Shown here: positions 9,901 to 18,694 of the stretch, one piece after another | How the letters are laid out: every line of letters starts with the position of its first letter | Numbering within the stretch: the stretch's first letter is position 1 | Assembly: GCA_002495535.1 (NCBI GenBank) | Contig: DAFX01000052.1 | Location: forward strand, 1-48,987 | DNA: 48,987 bases | Source of the DNA: Euryarchaeota archaeon UBA433 | GTDB taxonomy: Archaea > Thermoplasmatota > Poseidoniia > Poseidoniales > Poseidoniaceae | Direction: 5' to 3' | Notes under the pieces: generated by a model | The model's database searches: none | The model's input: the letters and a program-made list of their open reading frames with translations, nothing else | What the model was told of the DNA's origin: nothing | Position numbers and translations under genes: made by a program

Positions 9901-12750
9901 ACGGCTGACCCCAACAACATCGATTCAGACGGCGATTCTCTGCCCGATGGATGGGAATCAAACGGGGCTTGTAATTGGGACCCATCGCGCAAAGGTGTCA
10001 ATCCATTGAATGGCTCAGATTTGTTTGAAAACCCTGACGGGGATGGATACGATATCAACCGTGATGGCGTACTCGATCAGAATGAAGCTTTTGTCAACTG
10101 GCTTGAATTCCACGTTCGCTCTGATTTGTTCTCCGCCAACATGACGATGACAGGCACCCCACTTCCGGATGGTTTCACAACCGATTTGTTCCAAGACATT
10201 GGCGATTACGGTGCACCAGAAGCCACCTTTGGTGAGCGTGCCTCAGGTGCCGTTACAGCGGCCCAACCGGTCACCAGCATTGGTGCAGCAGATCCTTTCG
10301 ATGCGGATACCGACAACGATGGGATGCCTGACGGTTGGGAAATTTGGTTTGCCCGTTGGGACATCCTAGCAGATGCTTGGACGCTCAATCCATTGGATGC
10401 GGCAGATCGCTGGCAGGATGCAGATGAAGATGGTATGGCAAACTGGGAAGAATACAACGCGATTGCCCCAGAATACAGCGAAACGGATGCCAACCGTTCA
10501 TCGCCACAGTGGTTTGTCACCACTGTTGGTCAAGCGTTTGCATTGCAACAATGGCCTAGTATCTCCACTACAGAATCCTTCGGTTCATTCCTGACACAAG
10601 AACAGATCAACATCAGCGGATGGACATCTGATCCAAACAACGTCGACACCGACGGCGATGGTATGCTGGATGGTATTGAACACCTGTTCACCGCGTGGAA
10701 CCTCTCTGCTCAAACTTGGACTCTGAACCCTCTTGTGGCAGGTGATGGCAATTTCGATGGCGATGAGGATGGGCTGATTGACGCTCAAGAATTTGCATTG
10801 GCGACCACAAACCCTGACAACGGCATTGACCAACCAAGCGATGCACCGTTGCTCCATATTGATGGTGATGCCCAACAAGCATCAGAAAAAGCGCAACGTG
10901 TGTTCAATATTCTCATCACAAAAGAGACGCGTGGTAAGCGGATTTTGACAGATTTCAACGGGTGGCAACAAGGTGAGCCTCCAAACGCCATCATTTCGAT
11001 CCTTTTGGGAATGACCGATCCAACAAATCCAGATACGGACGACGATGGCATGTACGATGGATTCGAATATTGGTTCACTGAATGGGATCTCGAGGAAAAC
11101 CGCTGGAGCATGAACCCTCTGATCGATAACGATGTCAACCTCGATACCGATGGTGACAGCTTTGATTGCAATGCTGATGGGACCATTTCAGAAGAAGAGC
11201 AATTCACCAATTTACGTGAATGGGAATCGCGAACTTGGGGGAAGTACAGCGAACGCAATACGGTGCCAACTGCGCTGGGCATCATCGATTTCGGTGAAGA
11301 TGCCATGGCGGCTTACATGGAAGAAACCGGTATGAGTTTGACCCAAGCGAAAGATGCCATTTACAACGATTTCATCGCCAAGTCACCAGAAAGCGCGGAC
11401 AGAATGAATAAAATCAACGAGTTCAATTTTGATAATTTCAATCGAACACTGATTGGTGTCGCCGATCCAACGAGCGATGATTCTGACGGAGATGGAATCC
11501 CAGATGGTTGGGAATTCTGTTATGCGGTTTACGGAATGGAAGATCCCACTACCCAAAATCACTGGGCCTCCAATCCAATCAATCCGTGGGATGTGGCATA
11601 CGATGGCGATCGTGATGGCTGGTACGATCGAACAGCCTTCGATATTCCAGCAACTCAGGGTACATGGTCTGACAGAATGTTGACGCCATCCACCTCCCTC
11701 ATTCAACCTGGCATCGGTGACCTTCCGTTCACCAACTGGATGGAATGGGACAATGAAACTCGCCCAGATCTAAACGATTCAGATGGGGACAGCATCACCT
11801 ACTCGACGACCGTTGCAAACGGAGCAGTGATCGCTCACGACCGTGATTTCAATCTTTCAGACGGTCGAGAGGTGTTCAAGTACGGAATTAACCCGAGCGA
11901 CAATGATACTGATGGTGATATGATCCCTGATTGGTATGAATACGCCAAAGGCTGGAATGAATCCAATGACAATTTCAGTTCATGGATGCAAATTCGGGTT
12001 GTTTGGATCGACGCTGCGACCGGTGGTCCTTGCGATACCGACACCAACTCTTGCTTGCCGCTTTCTCAACAAGGGGCAGAAGGCATCCTCAGTCGGCCAG
12101 ACTTGACCTTCACTTGGTTCACGATGGATCCAGCAGATCCGCTTGATGCCAACCTTGATCCGGACCAAGATGGAAACTGGGACTGCACTGGTGCAGGCTG
12201 TGTCTACGAACCTTACACGAATTTCCAGGAGTTTTATGCCGTTACGGATACGGAATTTAGTTCTCCAAATGCTGTTCGTTTGAGTGGACTCATTTATGAT
12301 GGTCAGATTGTGTTGGAATGGTGGCAATTCCGAGCCGCTATGCTCATGCTTGATGAAACGGGTTCGAGCACAGAAAACTACCTTAAAATGGACAAATCCT
12401 TCGCCAATGATATTCGATTTGCCTACATTGTGGATGACAAAGACACGAATTTCCTTTCACTTGATGCAGGGGACGATGAGGTCCACCTTGCCGGCAACTG
12501 GACAGATGCTTGGGAAATTTACTACGAAGGCTCTCCTTTCTCTGCACCGGTTCGAGCTGTTGGTGAACATGAGTTCGGTTGGTATTTGTTGGACTACGAT
12601 AACGATCACATCGCTGAAGGATCCGACCCAACCAATTGGGATACGGACGGCGATTGGATGGTTGATTGGTTTGAAGTTCACGACGATGAGGAAGATGGAA
12701 TACGAGGCGATTCCTCTCCAATTCGCTATGATTCACGTCAAACTGGATAA
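6997..12750 (+). CDS. Giant secreted protein with calcium-binding DxDGDGxPDGWE repeats and a propeller-like region
   Basis: The start is placed at ATG 6997 because MRRSLTTLLTTLAVVASLVF is a clear Sec signal peptide and a GGTG site lies 5 bases upstream. This gives about 1917 residues. Around 14 copies of a DxDGDGMPDGWE-type loop (thrombospondin type 3/dockerin-like calcium ligands) occur at residues about 45-335 and 750-1900. Many are followed by a W-rich segment and a further D-N-D-G loop. Residues about 370-748 lack these loops and show repeating phrases such as VGTDRGLVLAE, FGTPSGLHRMN and IGSQKGLWAIS, suggestive of beta-propeller blades. There is no C-terminal transmembrane helix, so it is probably secreted or held by other surface proteins. 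A calcium-stabilised rigid stalk, adhesin or S-layer-associated role is inferred. Confidence 0.8.
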   Translation: MRRSLTTLLTTLAVVASLVFMSQFPAISSVSSVHPKTTEGEKPPSTDTDGDKIPDVHENLFESWMNWTTVDGRDIAMPGMNREDASDAFVDNDRDGLNATEEYCWPYPANCTASGFPRGLTGTVDGEGERSYLDPRVADTDGDGMPDGYEAYMCHRTGGFDVFTLRYVCPAFDPLNASDLTDDPDEDGFDVNRDGVLSVTERFTSPEEYMQGSPSNHTTELDGLWCSASLPEGSILVNWPFIPTGANATFDNILAACTTNATNVVDEDLWLGTDPLLDDSDRYHWDGFSLRRLFPSFGDGIPDGWEVHFGLDPLNRTNALLDHDNDGWDANRDGGVSQDVSRTMTAIKLGEALSTLEEYLVHEDDGNSVIAGLKSVQYGNANNTASMMPLSFTSDADSLSVMHYDVRDIETDGSNVYVTTRYGVTFLDMAQESSTDQWMPQSVELNDALLLKTDDDAFALALATSVGMAVAPLQADGSFSELADWSWSMGPSLNALAKLDIQGQNHQLVALGDSGAGSVVEITSSGAIVDSYELSTSLSTVLSESNASVTSVAHGAAGGGTMVLYVGTDRGLVLAETATVRDEFTASWRFHYTTESTPIPTNIDELRSLSLGMVANPAEVRTLALDGPNANNAQVLWFGTPSGLHRMNLLDNSITHSGLLEHPGLEGKFTRELNNIHAVFPTGDELLIGSQKGLWAISGDYTAVYGLQNQEPVFGEITTLNWLSMDGNITILAGSAPGNYANLELMNPGANDSDNDGMPDGWEVANGLDPTDPWDALLDMDGDGLDLDQASDGFLERLWTNLDEFRYVKTTAEGYNSTNPREGDTDGDGLGDGQEYFGFFYESTTLWCHYTVQLEYVCDDAASSTANATYLGLSSSDVGTDPTNFDSDGDGMPDGWEISHRRWVGSSFTGGNNWSLDPNRAEDANWDADRDGLPNLCEYQWSLVKGAAMEGLLLESHGETAESAENWSTADPNNIDSDGDSLPDGWESNGACNWDPSRKGVNPLNGSDLFENPDGDGYDINRDGVLDQNEAFVNWLEFHVRSDLFSANMTMTGTPLPDGFTTDLFQDIGDYGAPEATFGERASGAVTAAQPVTSIGAADPFDADTDNDGMPDGWEIWFARWDILADAWTLNPLDAADRWQDADEDGMANWEEYNAIAPEYSETDANRSSPQWFVTTVGQAFALQQWPSISTTESFGSFLTQEQINISGWTSDPNNVDTDGDGMLDGIEHLFTAWNLSAQTWTLNPLVAGDGNFDGDEDGLIDAQEFALATTNPDNGIDQPSDAPLLHIDGDAQQASEKAQRVFNILITKETRGKRILTDFNGWQQGEPPNAIISILLGMTDPTNPDTDDDGMYDGFEYWFTEWDLEENRWSMNPLIDNDVNLDTDGDSFDCNADGTISEEEQFTNLREWESRTWGKYSERNTVPTALGIIDFGEDAMAAYMEETGMSLTQAKDAIYNDFIAKSPESADRMNKINEFNFDNFNRTLIGVADPTSDDSDGDGIPDGWEFCYAVYGMEDPTTQNHWASNPINPWDVAYDGDRDGWYDRTAFDIPATQGTWSDRMLTPSTSLIQPGIGDLPFTNWMEWDNETRPDLNDSDGDSITYSTTVANGAVIAHDRDFNLSDGREVFKYGINPSDNDTDGDMIPDWYEYAKGWNESNDNFSSWMQIRVVWIDAATGGPCDTDTNSCLPLSQQGAEGILSRPDLTFTWFTMDPADPLDANLDPDQDGNWDCTGAGCVYEPYTNFQEFYAVTDTEFSSPNAVRLSGLIYDGQIVLEWWQFRAAMLMLDETGSSTENYLKMDKSFANDIRFAYIVDDKDTNFLSLDAGDDEVHLAGNWTDAWEIYYEGSPFSAPVRAVGEHEFGWYLLDYDNDHIAEGSDPTNWDTDGDWMVDWFEVHDDEEDGIRGDSSPIRYDSRQTG
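9241..12690 (+). repeat. Degenerate tandem calcium-loop repeats within the giant secreted protein
   Basis: The repeats encode D-[TS]-D-x-D-G-M-x-D-G-x-E loops. Examples are near 9250, 9460, 9655, 9920, 10310, 10650, 11035, 11480, 11905 and 12640, spaced irregularly by about 200-450 bp. DNA identity is highest between the copies near 9259 and 9659, which share GGGATGCCGGATGGATGGGA. An earlier block lies at about 7120-7990. The spacing and divergence argue for old duplications under selection for the acidic residues. Confidence 0.65.
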
Positions 12751-12796
12751 CCATTGCCGGATGACATGACTGCGTATTGTCTAAAGCCTGAGGCGC

Positions 12797-15700
12797 ATGT
12801 GCTCATGCATGGGACGCGTAATGCATGACAAGATTCCATCCGGGCGCGGCGTGATGTTCCTCCTGTTTGCGATCATGGTGCTTTCACCTATGTCGCCACT
12901 TGCGGACGTTGTTGTTGAGCCAGCAGAGGCTTCAGGCGTTGCCCGTCACGTCTACGAATTCGCCGATGGTTCCACTGAATATGTGGCCTTGTATCAGGGT
13001 GGAAATCCCGACATTGGTGCTGAGGTCGCTCTCCCAAGAGGTGCGAAGATTACCGATGTTTCAATGACCCTCTCAGGTGCGTCAGCCACTGGTTGGTCGC
13101 AAATTGTAGATGACGACCGCTCAGATTGGATCACCGGACTTTCATCCTCTGCTGATGCACGAAGCGGTGACTTGAGTTTGGCATTTGAGAACACCAATGA
13201 GGTGTTCTTCCCTCACGGCTATGATGAGGTTGAAGACCCGAATTCGGATGCATGGCTCGATAATGGATCTTACGCATTGAGGCAGCCACACACATCAAAC
13301 GCTACAGAAAGTCGATTTTCTCAACAGACGCTCAAAACTGGTGCAAGTCTGGTTAAACAATCTCAGGGAGCTATTTTGAAGCACCACGACTGGTTGTTTA
13401 TGTCGACCTGGAGTTCTTCAAATTTCAACAACATCGTTCAACGACTCTATCCAAACAATTTGACACGAGAGTCCACCATTACTCTTGACGAAGCGGATTG
13501 CACCATCGCAACGCTTCACCCGAGCAGTTACTATGGCAGCTATGGATTTAGGGATTGGACAATCACGGATGATGAACGAATGTTTGCCATTCTCTCTGGC
13601 TATCGCTACCATTACAGTGCATCAGCACCGACACAATACCATCGTGTATTGGAGCTTGATATCTCTCGCGATGACACATGGACCTGTATCGATTCGTATG
13701 ACGTGTCTCCACAATATTCGGATTACACCGCCATAGCTTATGATCGTGCAACAGAAGAAGTATGGATTGTTCACAACACACAACGACGCATCGTCCCCTA
13801 TACGTTCTCAGAACAAGCGGATGGCCAGTACACCCGTGGAAGCAACATGTATTCCTACTCATCATCCTCTGGAACTTCCTTTGAGTGCGGCAAAACGGGC
13901 CAACAAGTTCGTGGATTGGAAGTCAATCAAACCACGTTCTTCATGCGATGTCAACAAGGCTCAACGAGCAACGACAAAGATCAACTTGAGGCGTGGTCAA
14001 TCTCTGGATCATCGACCTCGCTGGTTCCTCAACTTGGTACCCGTTTGATTTCTGCTCTTGGCTATGGTCTTCAATTCGATGGCAACCATTTCGTAACCGT
14101 TGATTGCGGTTACTCCACATGGTCGTCATCCACCTTGTATTACCGTGAATATGGAACAGGTTGGCAGTACAAAACAACCCCTGCCCCAGGGACCACCACA
14201 TGGTTTGGTCCAGTGACGACCTCGAGTGACGATATTGTCGCAGCCAACATGCAGACCTATTGGTCAGCAGCCTCAACGGGTGACCGTGTCGACTATTGGA
14301 TCTCAGCCGACAATGGGACACATTGGGAGGCCGTGGTGTCAAATGAAACGATTCACTTTGCTTATCCGGGACAAAATCTAGTTTGGAAAGCACAACTGAT
14401 CGGTTCAACAGCAGTTTCTTGGTGGGTTGACGTGGAAATGGCAACTTCCTATGTGGCGAGTGGGTCCTGGACATCAGACCCGTTTACGGCCGGTACAAAG
14501 GTGGGTAAAGTTCGCCCTCAATGGGTCTCAACCGAACCTGCTGGTACTTCGCTTCAGGTTCAAGTCTCCAACGATAACGGCACCACTTGGCTGCCCGCAG
14601 TCAATGGACAGGAAGTCAGTTTCACGGCTGATGAAGCCGGTTCAACCGTTCGTTATGCTGTCAGCATGTCAACAAGCAATCCAAGCCTAACTCCAACCGT
14701 CGATTCTATGCTTTTGGAATACGAAGAGGGCTACCCGGATCGCCCACGTCTTGATATTGGGAACGATTTGATTTGGGATTGGGAGTCGTTGTTGTTCCTC
14801 AACGAATCTGCTGTTGAAGCGAGCGACAACTCAGTTGTTTCAGTTGATGTCAAGTTCGCTCCAACCCTCATCGATGCGTTCAACACCGCAGTTCCAGAAA
14901 ACGGAGAAGGTGATGTGGTGATTCCAATTGCTGTCAAGGCAGCAAGTTCCGGGCGTGTGAAGATTTCCAATATCGATATCGCTTACAAGATGCAAACTCG
15001 GGCTGTCGATGCCTCCCTCGAAGGTGGACTGGTTGCCCCTGACGGTGTGTATCGAAATTTAGTGGCCCGCGTTGCGCCTGGTGATGATGTCGATTACGTG
15101 ACCGATGCTTTGGTTGCGCTCAGCAATTCCTATGGTGAAAATCCTGCGTTCAGTTGGGAACGTGGTGATGTTTGCTCTGTGGTCAGTGATGGCGATGGCA
15201 TTGTCATGTTTGACACAGCAAATTGCACATCAACCACCGATGCTGATGGCGTGGTGTCCATTCGAATGCCGATGACTATCGATTGGAGTTGGGATGATGA
15301 AACCGGCACTCAAGCCTTGATTTCCGTTGAGGACGACCTCGGTCTGGCCGTCGCTGCTTGGGAGACTTCCTCGCTTGATTTGGTGGTTGAGAATGACATT
15401 CAACTGGATGGTGTTCGTGTCTATGAAGAAACTGGACGGGAACTCTACAACCTCGATTGGGTTCGTGGTGGGTTTAACCTCACTTTCACTGGAGGCATAC
15501 ACTTCCAAGATTCCCAACTTTCACCTCTTGCAGGACAGTTCAACCTGACGATTATCGGTCAAAATGTCACCTTTGACGGTGATCCAATTGGCGAACCAGT
15601 TGTGCTCGCTACTGAGCAAAACCCTGCTTTTGGAGAATACAACATCACCTTCACATCACCAATTGAATCTTCAGAGGATGGTATGGTCTTCTATGTGATC

Positions 15701-18199
15701 GCAACGGATTTGCCCGACGGTTCGACCTATGCGAACCCGGGTTACAACTCCATGCGCCTCATTCTTGATGGGAACTCTCCACTGGTTTTGTCATCGACAC
15801 CCGGCGATGGTGAAGAACGCCATGCTGGTCCTCCTGCGCCAGGTGGTCAATCCCTGAGCGTCGTGATTCAGGATTCAGTCGAGCCTCCAAACCAAATCTC
15901 GTTGCATTATTGGATTGGATGCAAGGCGAGCACAGCCATCGGATGCAGTGATTACAATTTTGATGGTTTGCCAAACGAAGACGAATATGAAATCAAAACT
16001 CTTTCTTCACCTGAAATCCGAACGGGTGGCCTCAATATTTTCCAAGGCCTTATCGATGATTCCATGCTAGATCACGGCCAACGAGTTTCCTACTATGTGA
16101 CGGGGAAGGATCCCTCAAACAACGCGTTAGCTATGGGCCAAGGACCAGTTTGCCCCGATTCAAATCAACCATGTGGCTACGCTCCTGGCGAGACTGAGCC
16201 AAACTGGGACAATGATCTGGGTACTTACAAAATCCGAGTTGAATTCGAACCAGAACTCGACTTGGATAATTCAACCATCTTGGGCCATGATGACAAGGCT
16301 GCTTTACATCCCGGAATTCCTTACTCGGCACAAATTGTCCTCTCAGACCGCAACGGCTGGCAAGACATACAGTATGTGCAACTCGCTCTCGGTGGGGATT
16401 ATGATGACGATGACACATCGGTCTTCATTTCGTTAATGGCCGACGAGAACGGTGAGCCACAAGCCATAATGGAATCCGGGTCAGATAATATTGCGGTCTC
16501 CAACCTGTACTCCTCTGTATCCTTGGATGAGAACAACAACAGCATCATCAAAATTCTTGCTCGATTCCAATTGACTTGGACCTTCCCCGAGAGTTTTGAC
16601 ACCAACGGAGAAACTCGGATTATTCCTAAAATACTCGTCACTGATTTGCCGTGCAATGAAGGTGAAGTGACGCCTTGCTTCGAAGCCAAGGCAGGACTCG
16701 GCAATGACGCATGGAGCCTCGATAATGACTTCCGTTTCGACACGATGGACGGTCACATTCGTGCAGTCGAACTTCGAGATGGAACGAATCACTACAACGA
16801 CGAGTTCAAAGAAACGCTGATCGGTGCGGGGCAAGCTCTCCGTGTAAGTGGGCGGGTCTTGTTTTCAGAAGATGAAACTCCGGCACCTGCTGGGGCTTTC
16901 GATGTCGTCTTTGGGGATTATGATCATGTGTGGCGCACCTCCACTCGGGATGCTGGCGAATTTAGCCTCGATTTGCTGATTCCATCTGTTCGCTCAGGTC
17001 ACCTTGACCTTCGTCTCGATCTTGATGACCTCCCCGGATTTGCAATGGATGAAACATCGATTATTCCAAGGGTCAGGCTCGCTGTGGACAGTTCACGACC
17101 GACCATCGCAGCGATTTCTCTTGATGAGGTGTCCTCGGGTTCACCACTTTCCATTGGTGAAGCAGGTGACCTTTTGGTGATGTTGGAAACAATCGATGAC
17201 TACGGATTCGACTTGGAGGAACCTGCCGTCTTGCACTACAGAGTTCGAGCAGGTGAAGCGGAAATATCTCGTGGAAGCGTTCCACTCCCGGACACCACGC
17301 CATTCGGTGGACAATTCTTCTGGACAGGTAACCTCGATCTCACAGATGCGGGTGCTACGGTGCTTTTGCCATCGTATGTTGTAGACGTTTGGGTTTCAGG
17401 TTCGGATGACGCAGGAAATCCATTCGATACATTGGATAATTCGATCAATTCTCCAATCGCTTCGTGGCCATTGGCTTTGGTTGGCCCTTCCATGGATTTG
17501 GGCCACAGTGACACAGTTCTGTCGTGGAGCAACCCTTCGCCTGTTGAAGGCGAAGCGGTCTCATTGAACGCAGCAGTGCTGAATCAAGGTGGTAAAGGTG
17601 ATGTTTCCTTTGTTCTACAACGAGCCGTTGAGGGTGGTTTCTGGGCTGAAGTCGTTCGTATCGATGTTGTTGCCGCTGCCGGTGCCATAACTGAAGCGAG
17701 TTTGCCAACCGTTGCTGATGTCAGTGAAGGTGAGACCGTGGAATACCGCGTGGTCGTTCTGGTTGACGAAGTCGAAATGGATCGTCGAACTGTCGACCCA
17801 TTGATCGTGAAGGGTGAAACCGTGCGTGATGGCGACGCTCTTGCCCAGCAGGCTTCGGAAAGCACGTTTGCAATTGTGTTGTACCTCGTGGCATTGGTTT
17901 CCCTCTCGTTGGCGATGTGGATGCTTGTGCTGAATCGTCGTATGCGTGCTGAAGAACTTGAAGGTGGCATGGTCGATGAGACTGATGCCGTCATGGAAGA
18001 TTTGGACGCTGGTAAGGCGTTACCCGCGATTGAAGTCACGTCAGAACAGCCACCTGCACCAGCACCACCAGTCACACCTTCGGCCACCTCAGAAACTCGG
18101 GCGCCCCCGCCTCTCCCTCCTACGGGCTTGCCAGAAGGTTGGACTCAAGATCAGTGGAACCATTTCGGTTGGAAGTATGTCGAATCGATGATGAAATGA
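12797..18199 (+). CDS. Giant membrane-anchored extracellular protein with proline-rich cytoplasmic tail
   Basis: This protein of about 1800 residues begins with a signal peptide (hydrophobic core VMFLLFAIMVLSPMSP). ATGs at 12797, 12809 and 12821 are all possible; GAGG at 12790-12793 favours the first, whereas ATG 12821 gives the more usual n-region length. A long Ser/Thr/Asp-rich extracellular region of mixed beta domains follows. One passage (residues about 995-1110) has the look of a dockerin- or Ig-like module with YWIGCKAS and YYVTGKDPSNN. Near the C-terminus a single membrane helix (FAIVLYLVALVSLSLAMWML) is followed by basic NRRMR. About 85 cytoplasmic residues come next: acidic, then PAPAPPVTP-type proline-rich, ending in LPEGWTQDQWNHFGWKYV. 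It follows the calcium-repeat gene by 46 bp and is likely co-transcribed. Confidence 0.78.
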   Translation: MCSCMGRVMHDKIPSGRGVMFLLFAIMVLSPMSPLADVVVEPAEASGVARHVYEFADGSTEYVALYQGGNPDIGAEVALPRGAKITDVSMTLSGASATGWSQIVDDDRSDWITGLSSSADARSGDLSLAFENTNEVFFPHGYDEVEDPNSDAWLDNGSYALRQPHTSNATESRFSQQTLKTGASLVKQSQGAILKHHDWLFMSTWSSSNFNNIVQRLYPNNLTRESTITLDEADCTIATLHPSSYYGSYGFRDWTITDDERMFAILSGYRYHYSASAPTQYHRVLELDISRDDTWTCIDSYDVSPQYSDYTAIAYDRATEEVWIVHNTQRRIVPYTFSEQADGQYTRGSNMYSYSSSSGTSFECGKTGQQVRGLEVNQTTFFMRCQQGSTSNDKDQLEAWSISGSSTSLVPQLGTRLISALGYGLQFDGNHFVTVDCGYSTWSSSTLYYREYGTGWQYKTTPAPGTTTWFGPVTTSSDDIVAANMQTYWSAASTGDRVDYWISADNGTHWEAVVSNETIHFAYPGQNLVWKAQLIGSTAVSWWVDVEMATSYVASGSWTSDPFTAGTKVGKVRPQWVSTEPAGTSLQVQVSNDNGTTWLPAVNGQEVSFTADEAGSTVRYAVSMSTSNPSLTPTVDSMLLEYEEGYPDRPRLDIGNDLIWDWESLLFLNESAVEASDNSVVSVDVKFAPTLIDAFNTAVPENGEGDVVIPIAVKAASSGRVKISNIDIAYKMQTRAVDASLEGGLVAPDGVYRNLVARVAPGDDVDYVTDALVALSNSYGENPAFSWERGDVCSVVSDGDGIVMFDTANCTSTTDADGVVSIRMPMTIDWSWDDETGTQALISVEDDLGLAVAAWETSSLDLVVENDIQLDGVRVYEETGRELYNLDWVRGGFNLTFTGGIHFQDSQLSPLAGQFNLTIIGQNVTFDGDPIGEPVVLATEQNPAFGEYNITFTSPIESSEDGMVFYVIATDLPDGSTYANPGYNSMRLILDGNSPLVLSSTPGDGEERHAGPPAPGGQSLSVVIQDSVEPPNQISLHYWIGCKASTAIGCSDYNFDGLPNEDEYEIKTLSSPEIRTGGLNIFQGLIDDSMLDHGQRVSYYVTGKDPSNNALAMGQGPVCPDSNQPCGYAPGETEPNWDNDLGTYKIRVEFEPELDLDNSTILGHDDKAALHPGIPYSAQIVLSDRNGWQDIQYVQLALGGDYDDDDTSVFISLMADENGEPQAIMESGSDNIAVSNLYSSVSLDENNNSIIKILARFQLTWTFPESFDTNGETRIIPKILVTDLPCNEGEVTPCFEAKAGLGNDAWSLDNDFRFDTMDGHIRAVELRDGTNHYNDEFKETLIGAGQALRVSGRVLFSEDETPAPAGAFDVVFGDYDHVWRTSTRDAGEFSLDLLIPSVRSGHLDLRLDLDDLPGFAMDETSIIPRVRLAVDSSRPTIAAISLDEVSSGSPLSIGEAGDLLVMLETIDDYGFDLEEPAVLHYRVRAGEAEISRGSVPLPDTTPFGGQFFWTGNLDLTDAGATVLLPSYVVDVWVSGSDDAGNPFDTLDNSINSPIASWPLALVGPSMDLGHSDTVLSWSNPSPVEGEAVSLNAAVLNQGGKGDVSFVLQRAVEGGFWAEVVRIDVVAAAGAITEASLPTVADVSEGETVEYRVVVLVDEVEMDRRTVDPLIVKGETVRDGDALAQQASESTFAIVLYLVALVSLSLAMWMLVLNRRMRAEELEGGMVDETDAVMEDLDAGKALPAIEVTSEQPPAPAPPVTPSATSETRAPPPLPPTGLPEGWTQDQWNHFGWKYVESMMK

Positions 18200-18202
18200 G
18201 GT
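18198..18202 (+). promoter_or_regulatory. Shine-Dalgarno overlapping the upstream stop codon
   Basis: GAGGT starts inside the TGA stop of the giant membrane protein and ends 7 bases before the ATG at 18210. It fixes the start of the 150-residue gene and suggests translational coupling. Confidence 0.55.
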
Positions 18203-18209
18203 CCAACTC

Positions 18210-18662
18210 ATGAGTGACGAAAAGAGTCCTGGTGTCGAAGGCATGGTCACCATGCAAGAGCGCGTGGTCAACCTCATCAATCAACTGAACATGCCGTTGA
18301 TCGAAGTCAGTCTGGTTGTTGGACGCCATATTGCGGGCCTGTCACGTTCACTTGATGCCCACATCGAATCAACTGGGCAAGAATTCAGTGAACGGATCAC
18401 AAGTCCATGGCCAATTGAAGCGGGAACCACAGGGGATGTCAGTGCAACCTTTGATCTAGAAAAAGTGTTCAAAATCATTGATGAAGATCGTATGGATATT
18501 CTTTCAACGCTCATTCGTGTGACCCTCGTGGAAATCGAGGCCACACTCGCCGAAGGTCTTCTGGCCTTACGCCCTTGGGAAGCGCTCTCAAGAACGCAAC
18601 TTGCCCGTGCACAAGGGCCCGGTCAACTCTTTTCACCGTTGGAGATTCCAGAGGATTGGTAA
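18210..18662 (+). CDS. Small helical protein of unknown function
   Basis: I do not recognise this 150-residue protein. It has no signal peptide or membrane helix and is predicted mostly alpha-helical. A hydrophobic helix pair lies near residues 18-50 (VVNLINQLNMPLIEVSLVVG) and a second around residues 85-115 (DILSTLIRVTLVEIEATLAE). The C-terminus FSPLEIPEDW is acidic and aromatic. It starts 10 bp after the giant membrane protein and 32 bp before the lipoprotein protease, so it probably belongs to the same operon. A cytoplasmic partner for the membrane protein's tail is possible, but that is a guess from position only. Confidence 0.6.
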   Translation: MSDEKSPGVEGMVTMQERVVNLINQLNMPLIEVSLVVGRHIAGLSRSLDAHIESTGQEFSERITSPWPIEAGTTGDVSATFDLEKVFKIIDEDRMDILSTLIRVTLVEIEATLAEGLLALRPWEALSRTQLARAQGPGQLFSPLEIPEDW

Positions 18663-18694
18663 GGTTCATCAAAGATAAGTTCTGAGGTTATAGC

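Noticed and set aside
10785..11306. 173-codon open frame on the minus strand inside the calcium-repeat gene
   Set aside because: It is antisense to the repeat-encoding sequence, with Ser/Ala/Arg-rich content typical of a shadow frame.
9241..12690. Repeats considered as CRISPR or DNA-level array
   Set aside because: Copies are degenerate, irregularly spaced and in frame, encoding acidic calcium loops.
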